64,000 bases of DNA from the NCBI GenBank assembly GCA_032622095.1, contig CP136064.1:6257512-6321511 (forward strand), read 5' to 3'. Below the pieces are notes generated by a model. That model did no database searches and was not told where the DNA came from. It saw only the letters and a program-made list of their open reading frames with translations. Source of the DNA: Siphonodentalium dalli (Eukaryota; Mollusca; Scaphopoda; Gadilida; Siphonodentaliidae). Both the position numbers and the translations under genes were made by a program. This document shows, one piece after another, positions 32,416-44,079 of the stretch (its first letter is position 1; each line of letters starts with the position of its first letter).

Positions 32416-33366
32416 ATCCACCGAGCCAATGTGTTAACTGCTAACTCAAATACCCGTTTCAGAGTTTACATGTGTAACCCATAACTCTTTGTCTTATTTT
32501 GAAAATCTTGCGTTAAATGTTTATATGTCCTCAAACTGAACATGGTGTGTCTGTCTGATTTTGTAGTCAGATGTCCAAATAAATCACATATGTTTTATTC
32601 TCGCGTGGAACGGTTTGGATTGGGCTACTGATTTGTTCTGTGTCATGTTTGCTTTTCCAATTAGAAATACTGAAATTAATATAAAATTATAGAACACTGA
32701 TCAAGCGAATGGGGCTCCCAGTTTAAAAATTTATCCAAGATATTTATTATTTTATAACACGTTAGCATGGGGTGTGTCCGGTGTCTGATGAGAAAACATG
32801 CACTATTGTTTTGTATAAGTTTATTTAGCTAGTATTGAGTTATTTCCTGGATATTTTCATTGAGCTTACATGATTGGCGTTGCTATTTAGAACCGTTCAC
32901 ACCCTTCGTCTGTCTTGTCGTACTTTATCTTTTAAATTTGGTATGAAATAATTGTATAATTCCGTTTCTGATAGCATACACTCTTCCTATTCAAACAAAT
33001 GTCAACATCTGAAGCCCAGAATACAGTTTGCTCAAATGAGATTGGTTGTTCAAGAAGGGACAAACTTTGTTGATTTATACTTATCCATCAAATTGATAGA
33101 ATTTATAATGTGTATGTATGTCAATGTTAAGACCTAGTTCCTCAGATGATTGTACAGTTATATCGAATTATTTTGAAGTAAATTTGACATCTACACTGAT
33201 GAGGTCTTCATAGTTCTAGTCTTCTCAGTATTTGCAGTCAGGTGAGCGACTCGATAGTCATTGACTGTCTTGTTCCAATTAAATTATCAAATCTGTACTG
33301 GTGTCTAAGAACAACAGTTGTGTGTTTACTGAATAAACCAACAATGTTTTATTTCAATTCAACCAG
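32416..33366. other. Unassigned, probably unique host DNA
   Basis: AT-rich sequence without visible repeats or gene signatures up to the candidate exon. TTTATTTCAATTCAACCAG at its end is a good 3' splice-site context, so part of it may be intron. Confidence 0.4.
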
Positions 33367-33511
33367 GTGGTAACGACGTGATACATTACTGGATGGCCAA
33401 TATTCGGGATAAAGCTGTAGTAATGCGCTCCACACTCGATGAAATAATCGAATATTATGGCAATTATGAACAAAACAACGCGCTGGAGCGGGAGCCGGGA
33501 AAAAATTTTAG
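33367..33511 (+). CDS. Candidate internal exon of a host gene
   Basis: 145 bp open in one frame between a polypyrimidine-CAG acceptor (TTTCAATTCAACCAG) and a donor (TTTTAG|GTAATT). The first two bases complete a codon, then 47 codons read GNDVIHYWMANIRDKAVV followed by MRSTLDEIIEYYGNYEQNN and ALEREPGKNF, and two bases remain. The G+C content rises relative to its surroundings and the translation looks like a globular protein. I do not recognise the family and see no neighbouring exon in 33.5-34.2 kb or 32.4-33.3 kb. If real, it is the only host coding exon in the window that I can point to, in a gene with long introns filled by repeats. Confidence 0.4.
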
Positions 33512-34200
33512 GTAATTATTATGACATATACATGCCTCGGTGCAAATTTGTTCGTTTGTTTTGTTTTGATTTGTTACAATCACTTGAATATTGATGGTTT
33601 AGTGTATTTATTACATTCTTCTGATCTCCCAAATGTCACACATATCTGCTGCACACAAAAACATAGATAGCAATTGAGTGAATTATCAATGCCGCAATAA
33701 CAGCTGATCACCTAATATCTAGCATTTGTATGTGGTCGTATTGGCGAGATATACGAGATACACGAGATACACGACATACTGAGAACGAACATTGTGCATT
33801 GCGAGGTAGTATATTCCTGTTGTAAGGTGCCGACAGAAGTAATTTTCCACTAAGAAACCGGTTTGGTTGAAATTTACATGTCCGTCCGTATATATGCGAA
33901 CAGATATAGCCTCCATGGATTGACGCATGTTGTGTGGAGGTTGGGCATCCGGAAATATTTCAAAAGTGGGGCATATGACGTCATTTTCATATTATAGGCA
34001 GCTAAATGGTCAAATCCTACCGTAGAATCGAGATTATTATACTTCCATGGTGTAACCAAGGAAGTCTATTGTTTTTCTATTGGGGCCGTTTTCTGTTTAA
34101 TTGAAAATACTCAGAAACTAATGGGAGGAGGACCGTGAAATCTCTAGGGAATGTAGGTATCTTAGGGATACAGTAAATGAAGATATTGCGAGTTCGGCCC
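33512..34200. other. Unassigned sequence after the candidate exon
   Basis: No gene recognised. A short CGAGATAtACGAGATACACGAGATACACGA repeat lies near 33748-33773, and an ATACTTCCATGG..CCAAGGAAGT hairpin lies near 34040-34065. Confidence 0.4.
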
Positions 34201-34204
34201 AACG

Positions 34205-35451
34205 CTTCACCACAGAGTGAAATTTTAATATGGAAGTATATTGTTATTCAATTTTTTATTTTTCACTATTATTATTTATGCTTCTTAATATATTTTGTAA
34301 CCCTTATATCTCTGAAAGTTTAAAAGATGGAATTTTGAAAATTGGTAGGTATATGCACCTTGCCGACCTACAGCGACTCGAGACATTTAGGTTTATGTCC
34401 CAACTTGCTAACCAGAGTTATGGCCCTTAAACAAAAAAAAAATGGAAAAAGTTTGTGCCCAGATCTTCTCCTATAAGAAGTCAATCAGCTGAATTTGGTT
34501 CTCGTAATCGTGTTAACTAACGAAAGGGTACGAATCGGGGAAATTTTCACCAAGGTCCGAACACAATTTGTTGACCTGGGAAGGGGTGCAAAATTTGTCA
34601 AGTTTTTTCTTGTCACCGATTCCAACGATTACAACGATTACTGTCGTGTATCTATACGACGTACTGATGCTATTCGTGAAAGAATTTTGTAAATCGGTTG
34701 AGAAATGGCCAAGTTATAACACATAGAAAAATGTACTAATAAAGTCCATGTGTAGAAAGTGCTTGTGCCCAGATCTTCTCCTAGACGAAGCACAACAGCT
34801 GGATTTGCTCTATGTGAGCGTCTTAAACATAGACAGAAGAACAAACAGGAAATTATTTTCAAAGGTTCGCTCAATTTTTTTCTGGGCTATGGGTGGGGCA
34901 AAATTTGTTAATTTATTTTTGTCGCCGATTTGAACCAAAATTGTTGTGAAGTATCTATGAGATGCACTGAGTGTTCTCGTGAGTGCATTTTATGAATCGG
35001 TTGACAAATGTAGAAATTGTGGCCCCTTCCTTTTTACAAGTTTACAGAAAATGAACTATGAATTTAAATTACTTCAATCAATCGTCACGTGTTTGGTGTC
35101 ATTCGATGGGGAATTTCTATTACTTCAAAATGATTACACACTTGCCGTATTATGTTGATAGAGGCCAGAGATATTCGAAAAGTATGAATTGAACAACATA
35201 CATATTGGCCTACATAGTAAAATATCGCCACAACACCTCACCAGAACCTGTTAAATATTAAAGGGGAATCAAATGCGAACACAATGACGCAAAAATTAGC
35301 TCGATATCTCCAAAATTGGCCGATATATCACGACCTTTCTACCCGCGTCACCAAATTTCGAGGCATGGGTGGGGGTCACACCAGAACGTTCCAACTGAAC
35401 ACAGAACTGTCAATAAACCGTACTATCGACATTCCAATCAATTCCGCGCGA
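34205..35451 (-). repeat. Single inverted copy of the ~1.25 kb repeat unit
   Basis: It runs from ATGGAAGTATATTGTTATTCAATTTTTTATTTTT through GAGTTATGGCCCTTAA, GCCCAGATCTTCTCCTAtAAGAAG and CATAGACAGAAGA to CCAATCAATTCCGCGCGA: the reverse complement of the unit in the arrays to the right, clearly diverged. Together with the first direct unit at 36.16 kb it flanks the S block in inverted orientation. Confidence 0.85.
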
Positions 35452-36160
35452 CAATAAAGTCATATATTTTCACTCGTGACACATACAGATGATAAAGAGA
35501 CAGTTTTTAAATGGTCAGATCTGAATTCAACAAAAGTATGCACTATGTCGGATGATAACCAATACCAAACTGCAAAGTGTCACGTTCCGAAATTATGATA
35601 CCAAAATTAGCGACTAAGGGGTGGCAAGGTTGGGGCGTCGGACGGGACACGCTGACTCCCGTTCATTCAATTAAAAAATATAATATAAAAAAAATGGTTT
35701 ACGGGTACGCGAACGGATATCAAATAGTTTCAATTGAATTGAGAACTGCAAGCGAAAGTCCGCGCATAGACGGATTGTGCTTTAGGAAAACGTGGTCCAT
35801 GCGGAGAAGTGTTATAACATTATCCGGCTGACACCACAGTTTCGTTTTTCAAATATCAAAGTCGAGAATTTTTTTTGTAAAAAATGCGCGTTTTAAAAAA
35901 AGTGAAAACAAAACGAACTACTATTTAAAAACTAACAAATTTTGACCGTTTTTGGTCTCAAAATATGCCATTTTTAAGCCGCATCATGATAAAACTGCAG
36001 AATCATGGCCGATTGACAAGACAGACAGCCGACATTGTTTTGAGTGATTACCCATTAGCCAACATAACAATTAACACAGTGCGCGAAAAAAAGAATGGAT
36101 GTTGAAATATATTGACAGTGGTCATTGGTGTAATTTTTGACATTCGCATTTCCTGGTTTG
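35452..36160 (+). repeat. Block S, copy A (with broken short ORF)
   Basis: It starts ACAATAAAGTCATATATTTTCACTCG and ends where the array begins. It matches 53113-53730 and 61462-62160. The ORF seen intact in copy B is frameshifted here by a one-base loss near 35554 (GATGATAACC against GATGGTAAACC), leaving only its second half open (35577-35831). Confidence 0.85.
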
Positions 36161-38004
36161 GTCTTCTGTCTATGTTTAAGACGCTCACATAGACCAAATC
36201 CAGCTGTTGCGCTTCGTCTAGGAGAAGATCTGGGCACAAGCACTTTCTAAACATGGACTTTATTAGTACATTTTTCGATGTGTTATAACTTGGCCATTTC
36301 TCAACCGATTTACAAAATTCTTTCACGAGTAGCATCAGTACGTCGTATAGATACACGAAAGTAAAAATGGTTGGAATCGGTGACAAGAAAAAAATTGACA
36401 AATTTTGCACCCCTCCCCAGTTCAACAAATTGATTTCGGACCTTGGTGAAAATTTCCCCGATTCGTACCCTTTCGTCAGTTAACACGGTTACGTAACCCG
36501 AATTCAGCTGCTTGGCTTCTTATAGGAGAACACAAACTTTTTCCAAAATTTTTGATTAAGGGCCATAACTCTGGAAAGCAAGTTAGGACATAAACCTAAA
36601 TGTTTCATTCAGTTGTAACTTGGCAAGGTGCATATACCTACCAAATTTCAATGATTTATCTTTTTAACTTTCTGAGATATAAGGGTTACAAAATATATTA
36701 AGAAGAAGTAGAATAAATAATGAAAAATAAAAATAAAAAATTGAATAACAATATACATCCATATTAAAATATGGAAGTATAATAAGGGAATCGCGCGGAA
36801 TTGATTGGAATGTCTATAGTATAGTTTATTGACATTTCTGTGTTCAGTTGGAACATTCTGGTGTAACCCCCACCCATGCCTCGAAATTTGGTGACGCGGG
36901 TAGAAAATTTGCCATATCTCGGCCAATTTTCGCGATATCGAGATAATTTTTGCGTCATTGTGTTCATATTCGATGCCCCTTTAATATTTAGCAGGGTTTT
37001 GGTAAGGTATTGTGGCGATATTCTACTATGTAGGCCAATATGTATGTTGTTCAGTACATACTTTTCGAATATCTCCGGCCTCCATCGTCATAATACCGCA
37101 AGTAGGTAATCGTTTTGAAGTACTAGAAATTCCCCATCGAATGACACCAAACACGTGACGATCGGTTGAAGGAATTTAAATTCATAGTGCATTTTCTGTA
37201 AACTTGAACAAAAGGAAGGGGCCACAATTTCTACATTTGTCAACCGATTCATAAAATTCACTCACAATGACACTCAGTACATCATATAGATACTTCACAA
37301 CCATTTTGGTTCAAATCGGCGACAAAAACAAAATTGAAAATTTTTGCCCCTCCCCTAGCCCGAAAAAATTTGAGCGGACCTTTGTCAAAATTTCCTGGTT
37401 TGGTCTTCTGTCTATGTTTAAGACGCTCACATAGACCAAATCCAGCTGTTGCGCTTCGTCTAGGAGAAGATCTGGGCACAAGCACTTTCTACACATGGAC
37501 TTTATTAGTACATTTTTCGATGTGTTATAACTTGGCCATTTCTCAACCGATTTACAAAATTCTTTCACGAGTAGCATCAGTACGTCGTATAGATACACGA
37601 CAGTAAAAATGGTTGGAATCGGTGACAAGAAAAAAATTGACAAATTTTGCACCCCTCCCCAGTTCAACAAATTGATTTCGGACCTTGGTGAAAATTTCCC
37701 CGATTCGTACCCTTTCGTCAGTTAACACGGTTACGTAACCCGAATTCAGCTGCTTGGCTTCTTATAGGAGAAGATCTGGGCACAAACTTTTTCCAAAATT
37801 TTTGATTAAGGGCCATAACTCTGGAAAGCAAGTTAAGACGTAAACCTAAATGTTTCATTCAGTTGTAACTTGGCAAGGTGCATATACCTACCAAATTTCA
37901 ATGATTTATCTTTTTAACTTTCTGAGATATAAGGGTTACAAAATATATTAAGAAGAAGTAGAATAAATAATGAAAAATAAAAATAAAAAATTGAATAACA
38001 ATAT

Positions 38005-38912
38005 TTATACCATAATTGGCTAATCTACTGTGTGTATAACACCTATTTTGTAAATTTCATCTTTACACCCTACTGTGGGTATAAAGATTCCTACTATTGG
38101 TATAAATTTATACTGTTGTGTAAATATTTCAACGGCACTTTATGTGTTAAAAGTTTATACCCATAGTAGAACGACCCGTCATTTGACCTCTGGCGACCTC
38201 GCTGTCGAAATTTAGCTCAATTTTTCGCCACGCCCGCTTCGCGAAGTAAATACACAATTTTTCCGACTAAAAACACTCTGAAATGCGATAAGTGGTCTAA
38301 ATACAGATATATATACTATCCAATTCCATTTACTGGGTTTACTTGTCAAAAAATGACACATTAAAGTTAGTTTAAAGATGTTTTTATGCTAGATGCACCG
38401 ACAAAGTACACGTTTTATTTAGGTCGGCGGCAGCTGTTGAAAATGTAAACAAAAAAAACGCACGTGTTCGTCTGCCTTTCCGTGTTTAAAGCGAAAGACG
38501 GCTTACATTTTGACAACAACGTATAGATTATTAATGGTATCTGCAATGTGGGAAATCTGAATGTGTATTCACATCAGCTGACTGATGTCCTAGAAAGTGG
38601 CGGATCACCGAATTTCCTAGAAATATGTATTACTACGGGTGACCCACATTCATGATAACTCAACATATTTGGGTCACTCGGTGCACATACATGTTAACAG
38701 TCACCAACATAGTAGCAATACATTTACGAAGCGACCGAAGAATAATAATTATATGGTATAAACAAAATACACCCACAGTAGCCGAGAATAACAAATTTTC
38801 ACCACTCGTGGAATTGTGGTTTTAACCACTCGCCAAAGGCTCGTGGTTAAAACCACAATACCACTCGTGGTGAAAATTTGTTATTCTCGGCTACTATGGG
38901 TGTATTCTATAT
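38005..38912. mobile_element. 908 bp insertion in the array unit, copy 1
   Basis: Relative to units without it (for example 36751-36760), 908 bp lie between AACAATAT and ACATCCATATT, with ATAT repeated at both edges (a 4 bp, or shorter TA-type, target duplication). The interior has no ORF of note. The motif CTACTrTkGGTATAAA or its complement occurs six times (38025, 38070, 38091, 38154, 38769, 38891). A CGAAG..CTTCG-rich stretch and a long 3' hairpin are also present. It is a non-autonomous element amplified together with its host repeat. Confidence 0.85.
38769..38906. repeat. 138 bp hairpin of the inserted element, copy 1
   Basis: TACACCCACAGTAGCCGAGA, AACAAATTTTCACCACTCGTGG and TTGTGGTTTTAACCAC pair with complements around TCGCCAAAGGCTCG. 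Only a few mismatches are visible. Confidence 0.9.
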
Positions 38913-40162
38913 ACATCCATATTAAAATATGGAAGTATAATAAGGGAATCGCGCGGCATTGATTGGAATGTCTATAGTATAGTTTATTGACATTTCTGTG
39001 TTCAGTTGGAACGTTCTGGTGTAACCCCCACCCATGCCTCGAAATTTGGTGACGCGGGTAGAAAATTTGCCATATCTCGGCCAATTTTCGCGATATCGAG
39101 ATAATTTTTGCGTCATTGTGTTCATATTCGATGCCCCTTTAATATTTAGCAGGGTTTTGGTAAGGTATTGTGGCGATATTCTACTATGTAGGCCAATATG
39201 TATGTTGTTCAGTACATACTTTTCGAATATCTCCGGCCTCCATCGTCATAATACCGCAAGTAGGTAATCGTTTTGAAGTACTAGAAATTCCCCATCGAAT
39301 GACACCAAACACGTGACGATCGGTTGAAGGAATTTAAATTCATAGTGCATTTTCTGTAAACTTGAACAAAAGGAAGGGGCCACAATTTCTACATTTGTCA
39401 ACCGATTCATAAAATTCACTCACAATGACACTCAGTACATCATATAGATACTTCACAACCATTTTGGTTCAAATCGGCGACAAAAACAAAATTGAAAAAT
39501 TTTGCCCCTCCCCTAGCCCGGAAAAATTTGAGCGGACCTTTGTCAAAATTTCCTGGTTTGGTCTTCTGTCTATGTTTAAGACGCTCACATAGACCAAATC
39601 CAGCTGTTGCGCTTCGTCTAGGAGAAGATCTGGGCACAAGCACTTTCTACACATGGACTTTATTAGTACATTTTTCGATGTGTTATAACTTGGCCATTTC
39701 TCAACCGATTTACAAAATTCTTTCACGAGTAGCATCAGTACGTCGTATAGATACACGACAGTAAAAATGGTTGGAATCGGTGACAAGAAAAAAATTGACA
39801 AATTTTGCACCCCTCCCCAGTTCAACAAATTGATTTCGGACCTTGGTGAAAATTTCCCCGATTCGTACCCTTTCGTCAGTTAACACGGTTACGTAACCCG
39901 AATTCAGCTGCTTGGCTTCTTATAGGAGAAGATCTGGGCACAAACTTTTTCCAAAATTTTTGATTAAGGGCCATAACTCTGGAAAGCAAGTTAAGACGTA
40001 AACCTAAATGTTTCATTCAGTTGTAACTTGGCAAGGTGCATATACCTACCAAATTTCAATGATTTATCTTTTTAACTTTCTGAGATATAAGGGTTACAAA
40101 ATATATTAAGAAGAAGTAGAATAAATAATGAAAAATAAAAATAAAAAATTGAATAACAATAT

Positions 40163-41070
40163 TTATACCATAATTGGCTAATCTACTGTGTGTATAACAC
40201 CTATTTTGTAAATTTCATCTTTACACCCTACTGTGGGTATAAAGATTCCTACTATTGGTATAAATTTATACTGTTGTGTAAATATTTCAACGGCACTTTA
40301 TGTGTTAAAAGTTTATACCCATAGTAGAACGACCCGTCATTTGACCTCTGGCGACCTCGCTGTCGAAATTTAGCTCAATTTTTCGCCACGCCCGCTTCGC
40401 GAAGTAAATACACAATTTTTCCGACTAAAAACACTCTGAAATGCGATAAGTGGTCTAAATACAGATATATATACTATCCAATTCCATTTACTGGGTTTAC
40501 TTGTCAAAAAATGACACATTAAAGTTAGTTTAAAGATGTTTTTATGCTAGATGCACCGACAAAGTACACGTTTTATTTAGGTCGGCGGCAGCTGTTGAAA
40601 ATGTAAACAAAAAAAACGCACGTGTTCGTCTGCCTTTCCGTGTTTAAAGCGAAAGACGGCTTACATTTTGACAACAACGTATAGATTATTAATGGTATCT
40701 GCAATGTGGGAAATCTGAATGTGTATTCACATCAGCTGACTGATGTCCTAGAAAGTGGCGGATCACCGAATTTCCTAGAAATATGTATTACTACGGGTGA
40801 CCCACATTCATGATAACTCAACATATTTGGGTCACTCGGTGCACATACATGTTAACAGTCACCAACATAGTAGCAATACATTTACGAAGCGACCGAAGAA
40901 TAATAATTATATGGTATAAACAAAATACACCCACAGTAGCCGAGAATAACAAATTTTCACCACTCGTGGAATTGTGGTTTTAACCACTCGCCAAAGGCTC
41001 GTGGTTAAAACCACAATACCACTCGTGGTGAAAATTTGTTATTCTCGGCTACTATGGGTGTATTCTATAT
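40163..41070. mobile_element. 908 bp insertion, copy 2
   Basis: Same sequence and junctions as copy 1, 2158 bp further on; its hairpin is at 40927-41064. Confidence 0.85.
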
Positions 41071-42320
41071 ACATCCATATTAAAATATGGAAGTATAATA
41101 AGGGAATCGCGCGGCATTGATTGGAATGTCTATAGTATAGTTTATTGACATTTCTGTGTTCAGTTGGAACGTTCTGGTGTAACCCCCACCCATGCCTCGA
41201 AATTTGGTGACGCGGGTAGAAAATTTGCCATATCTCGGCCAATTTTCGCGATATCGAGATAATTTTTGCGTCATTGTGTTCATATTCGATGCCCCTTTAA
41301 TATTTAGCAGGGTTTTGGTAAGGTATTGTGGCGATATTCTACTATGTAGGCCAATATGTATGTTGTTCAGTACATACTTTTCGAATATCTCCGGCCTCCA
41401 TCGTCATAATACCGCAAGTAGGTAATCGTTTTGAAGTACTAGAAATTCCCCATCGAATGACACCAAACACGTGACGATCGGTTGAAGGAATTTAAATTCA
41501 TAGTGCATTTTCTGTAAACTTGAACAAAAGGAAGGGGCCACAATTTCTACATTTGTCAACCGATTCATAAAATTCACTCACAATGACACTCAGTACATCA
41601 TATAGATACTTCACAACCATTTTGGTTCAAATCGGCGACAAAAACAAAATTGAAAAATTTTGCCCCTCCCCTAGCCCGGAAAAATTTGAGCGGACCTTTG
41701 TCAAAATTTCCTGGTTTGGTCTTCTGTCTATGTTTAAGACGCTCACATAGACCAAATCCAGCTGTTGCGCTTCGTCTAGGAGAAGATCTGGGCACAAGCA
41801 CTTTCTACACATGGACTTTATTAGTACATTTTTCGATGTGTTATAACTTGGCCATTTCTCAACCGATTTACAAAATTCTTTCACGAGTAGCATCAGTACG
41901 TCGTATAGATACACGACAGTAAAAATGGTTGGAATCGGTGACAAGAAAAAAATTGACAAATTTTGCACCCCTCCCCAGTTCAACAAATTGATTTCGGACC
42001 TTGGTGAAAATTTCCCCGATTCGTACCCTTTCGTCAGTTAACACGGTTACGTAACCCGAATTCAGCTGCTTGGCTTCTTATAGGAGAAGATCTGGGCACA
42101 AACTTTTTCCAAAATTTTTGATTAAGGGCCATAACTCTGGAAAGCAAGTTAAGACGTAAACCTAAATGTTTCATTCAGTTGTAACTTGGCAAGGTGCATA
42201 TACCTACCAAATTTCAATGATTTATCTTTTTAACTTTCTGAGATATAAGGGTTACAAAATATATTAAGAAGAAGTAGAATAAATAATGAAAAATAAAAAT
42301 AAAAAATTGAATAACAATAT

Positions 42321-43228
42321 TTATACCATAATTGGCTAATCTACTGTGTGTATAACACCTATTTTGTAAATTTCATCTTTACACCCTACTGTGGGTATAA
42401 AGATTCCTACTATTGGTATAAATTTATACTGTTGTGTAAATATTTCAACGGCACTTTATGTGTTAAAAGTTTATACCCATAGTAGAACGACCCGTCATTT
42501 GACCTCTGGCGACCTCGCTGTCGAAATTTAGCTCAATTTTTCGCCACGCCCGCTTCGCGAAGTAAATACACAATTTTTCCGACTAAAAACACTCTGAAAT
42601 GCGATAAGTGGTCTAAATACAGATATATATACTATCCAATTCCATTTACTGGGTTTACTTGTCAAAAAATGACACATTAAAGTTAGTTTAAAGATGTTTT
42701 TATGCTAGATGCACCGACAAAGTACACGTTTTATTTAGGTCGGCGGCAGCTGTTGAAAATGTAAACAAAAAAAACGCACGTGTTCGTCTGCCTTTCCGTG
42801 TTTAAAGCGAAAGACGGCTTACATTTTGACAACAACGTATAGATTATTAATGGTATCTGCAATGTGGGAAATCTGAATGTGTATTCACATCAGCTGACTG
42901 ATGTCCTAGAAAGTGGCGGATCACCGAATTTCCTAGAAATATGTATTACTACGGGTGACCCACATTCATGATAACTCAACATATTTGGGTCACTCGGTGC
43001 ACATACATGTTAACAGTCACCAACATAGTAGCAATACATTTACGAAGCGACCGAAGAATAATAATTATATGGTATAAACAAAATACACCCACAGTAGCCG
43101 AGAATAACAAATTTTCACCACTCGTGGAATTGTGGTTTTAACCACTCGCCAAAGGCTCGTGGTTAAAACCACAATACCACTCGTGGTGAAAATTTGTTAT
43201 TCTCGGCTACTATGGGTGTATTCTATAT
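42321..43228. mobile_element. 908 bp insertion, copy 3
   Basis: Same sequence and junctions again, another 2158 bp on; hairpin at 43085-43222. Confidence 0.85.
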
Positions 43229-43870
43229 ACATCCATATTAAAATATGGAAGTATAATAAGGGAATCGCGCGGCATTGATTGGAATGTCTATAGTATAGTT
43301 TATTGACATTTCTGTGTTCAGTTGGAACGTTCTGGTGTAACCCCCACCCATGCCTCGAAATTTGGTGACGCGGGTAGAAAATTTGCCATATCTCGGCCAA
43401 TTTTCGCGATATCGAGATAATTTTTGCGTCATTGTGTTCATATTCGATGCCCCTTTAATATTTAGCAGGGTTTTGGTAAGGTATTGTGGCGATATTCTAC
43501 TATGTAGGCCAATATGTATGTTGTTCAGTACATACTTTTCGAATATCTCCGGCCTCCATCGTCATAATACCGCAAGTAGGTAATCGTTTTGAAGTACTAG
43601 AAATTCCCCATCGAATGACACCAAACACGTGACGATCGGTTGAAGGAATTTAAATTCATAGTGCATTTTCTGTAAACTTGAACAAAAGGAAGGGGCCACA
43701 ATTTCTACATTTGTCAACCGATTCATAAAATTCACTCACAATGACACTCAGTACATCATATAGATACTTCACAACCATTTTGGTTCAAATCGGCGACAAA
43801 AACAAAATTGAAAAATTTTGCCCCTCCCCTAGCCCGGAAAAATTTGAGCGGACCTTTGTCAAAATTTCCT

Positions 43871-44079
43871 GGTTTGGTCTTCTGTCTATGTTTAAGACGC
43901 TCACATAGACCAAATCCAGCTGTTGCGCTTCGTCTAGGAGAAGATCTGGGCACAAGCACTTTCTACACATGGACTTTATTAGTACATTTTGGTTCAAATC
44001 AGCGACAAATTTTTTTTGGACAAATTTTGCCCCTCCCCTAGCCCGGAATAATTTGAGCGGACTTTGTCAAAATTTCCTG
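43871..44079 (+). repeat. 208 bp partial unit and recombination junction in array 1
   Basis: After TTTATTAGTACATTTT (43977-43992) the text jumps to GGTTCAAATCAGCGACAAA, which normally lies about 1 kb further along the cycle. CATTTT is shared by both parental sequences at the junction. Units to its right carry different diagnostic bases (CAGATCCAGC, CAGCGACAAATT), so two array types are joined here. Confidence 0.85.

Noticed and set aside
27186-32430. Palindrome as an assembly artefact (false inverted join)
   Set aside because: The arms differ by a 253 bp deletion and scattered substitutions, and direct TAA repeats flank the ends, so an artificial mirror is unlikely, though not excluded.
37310-37325. 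GGTTCAAATCgGCG, similar to a tRNA B box, in all array units
   Set aside because: No A box, no acceptor stem or cloverleaf around it; a chance match inside the repeat.
37311-37670. 119-codon minus-strand ORF repeated in every array unit (also 124-codon versions in array 2)
   Set aside because: Open in several frames on both strands at once and conserved only because the whole unit is duplicated. Adjacent noncoding text is equally conserved, and no domain is visible.
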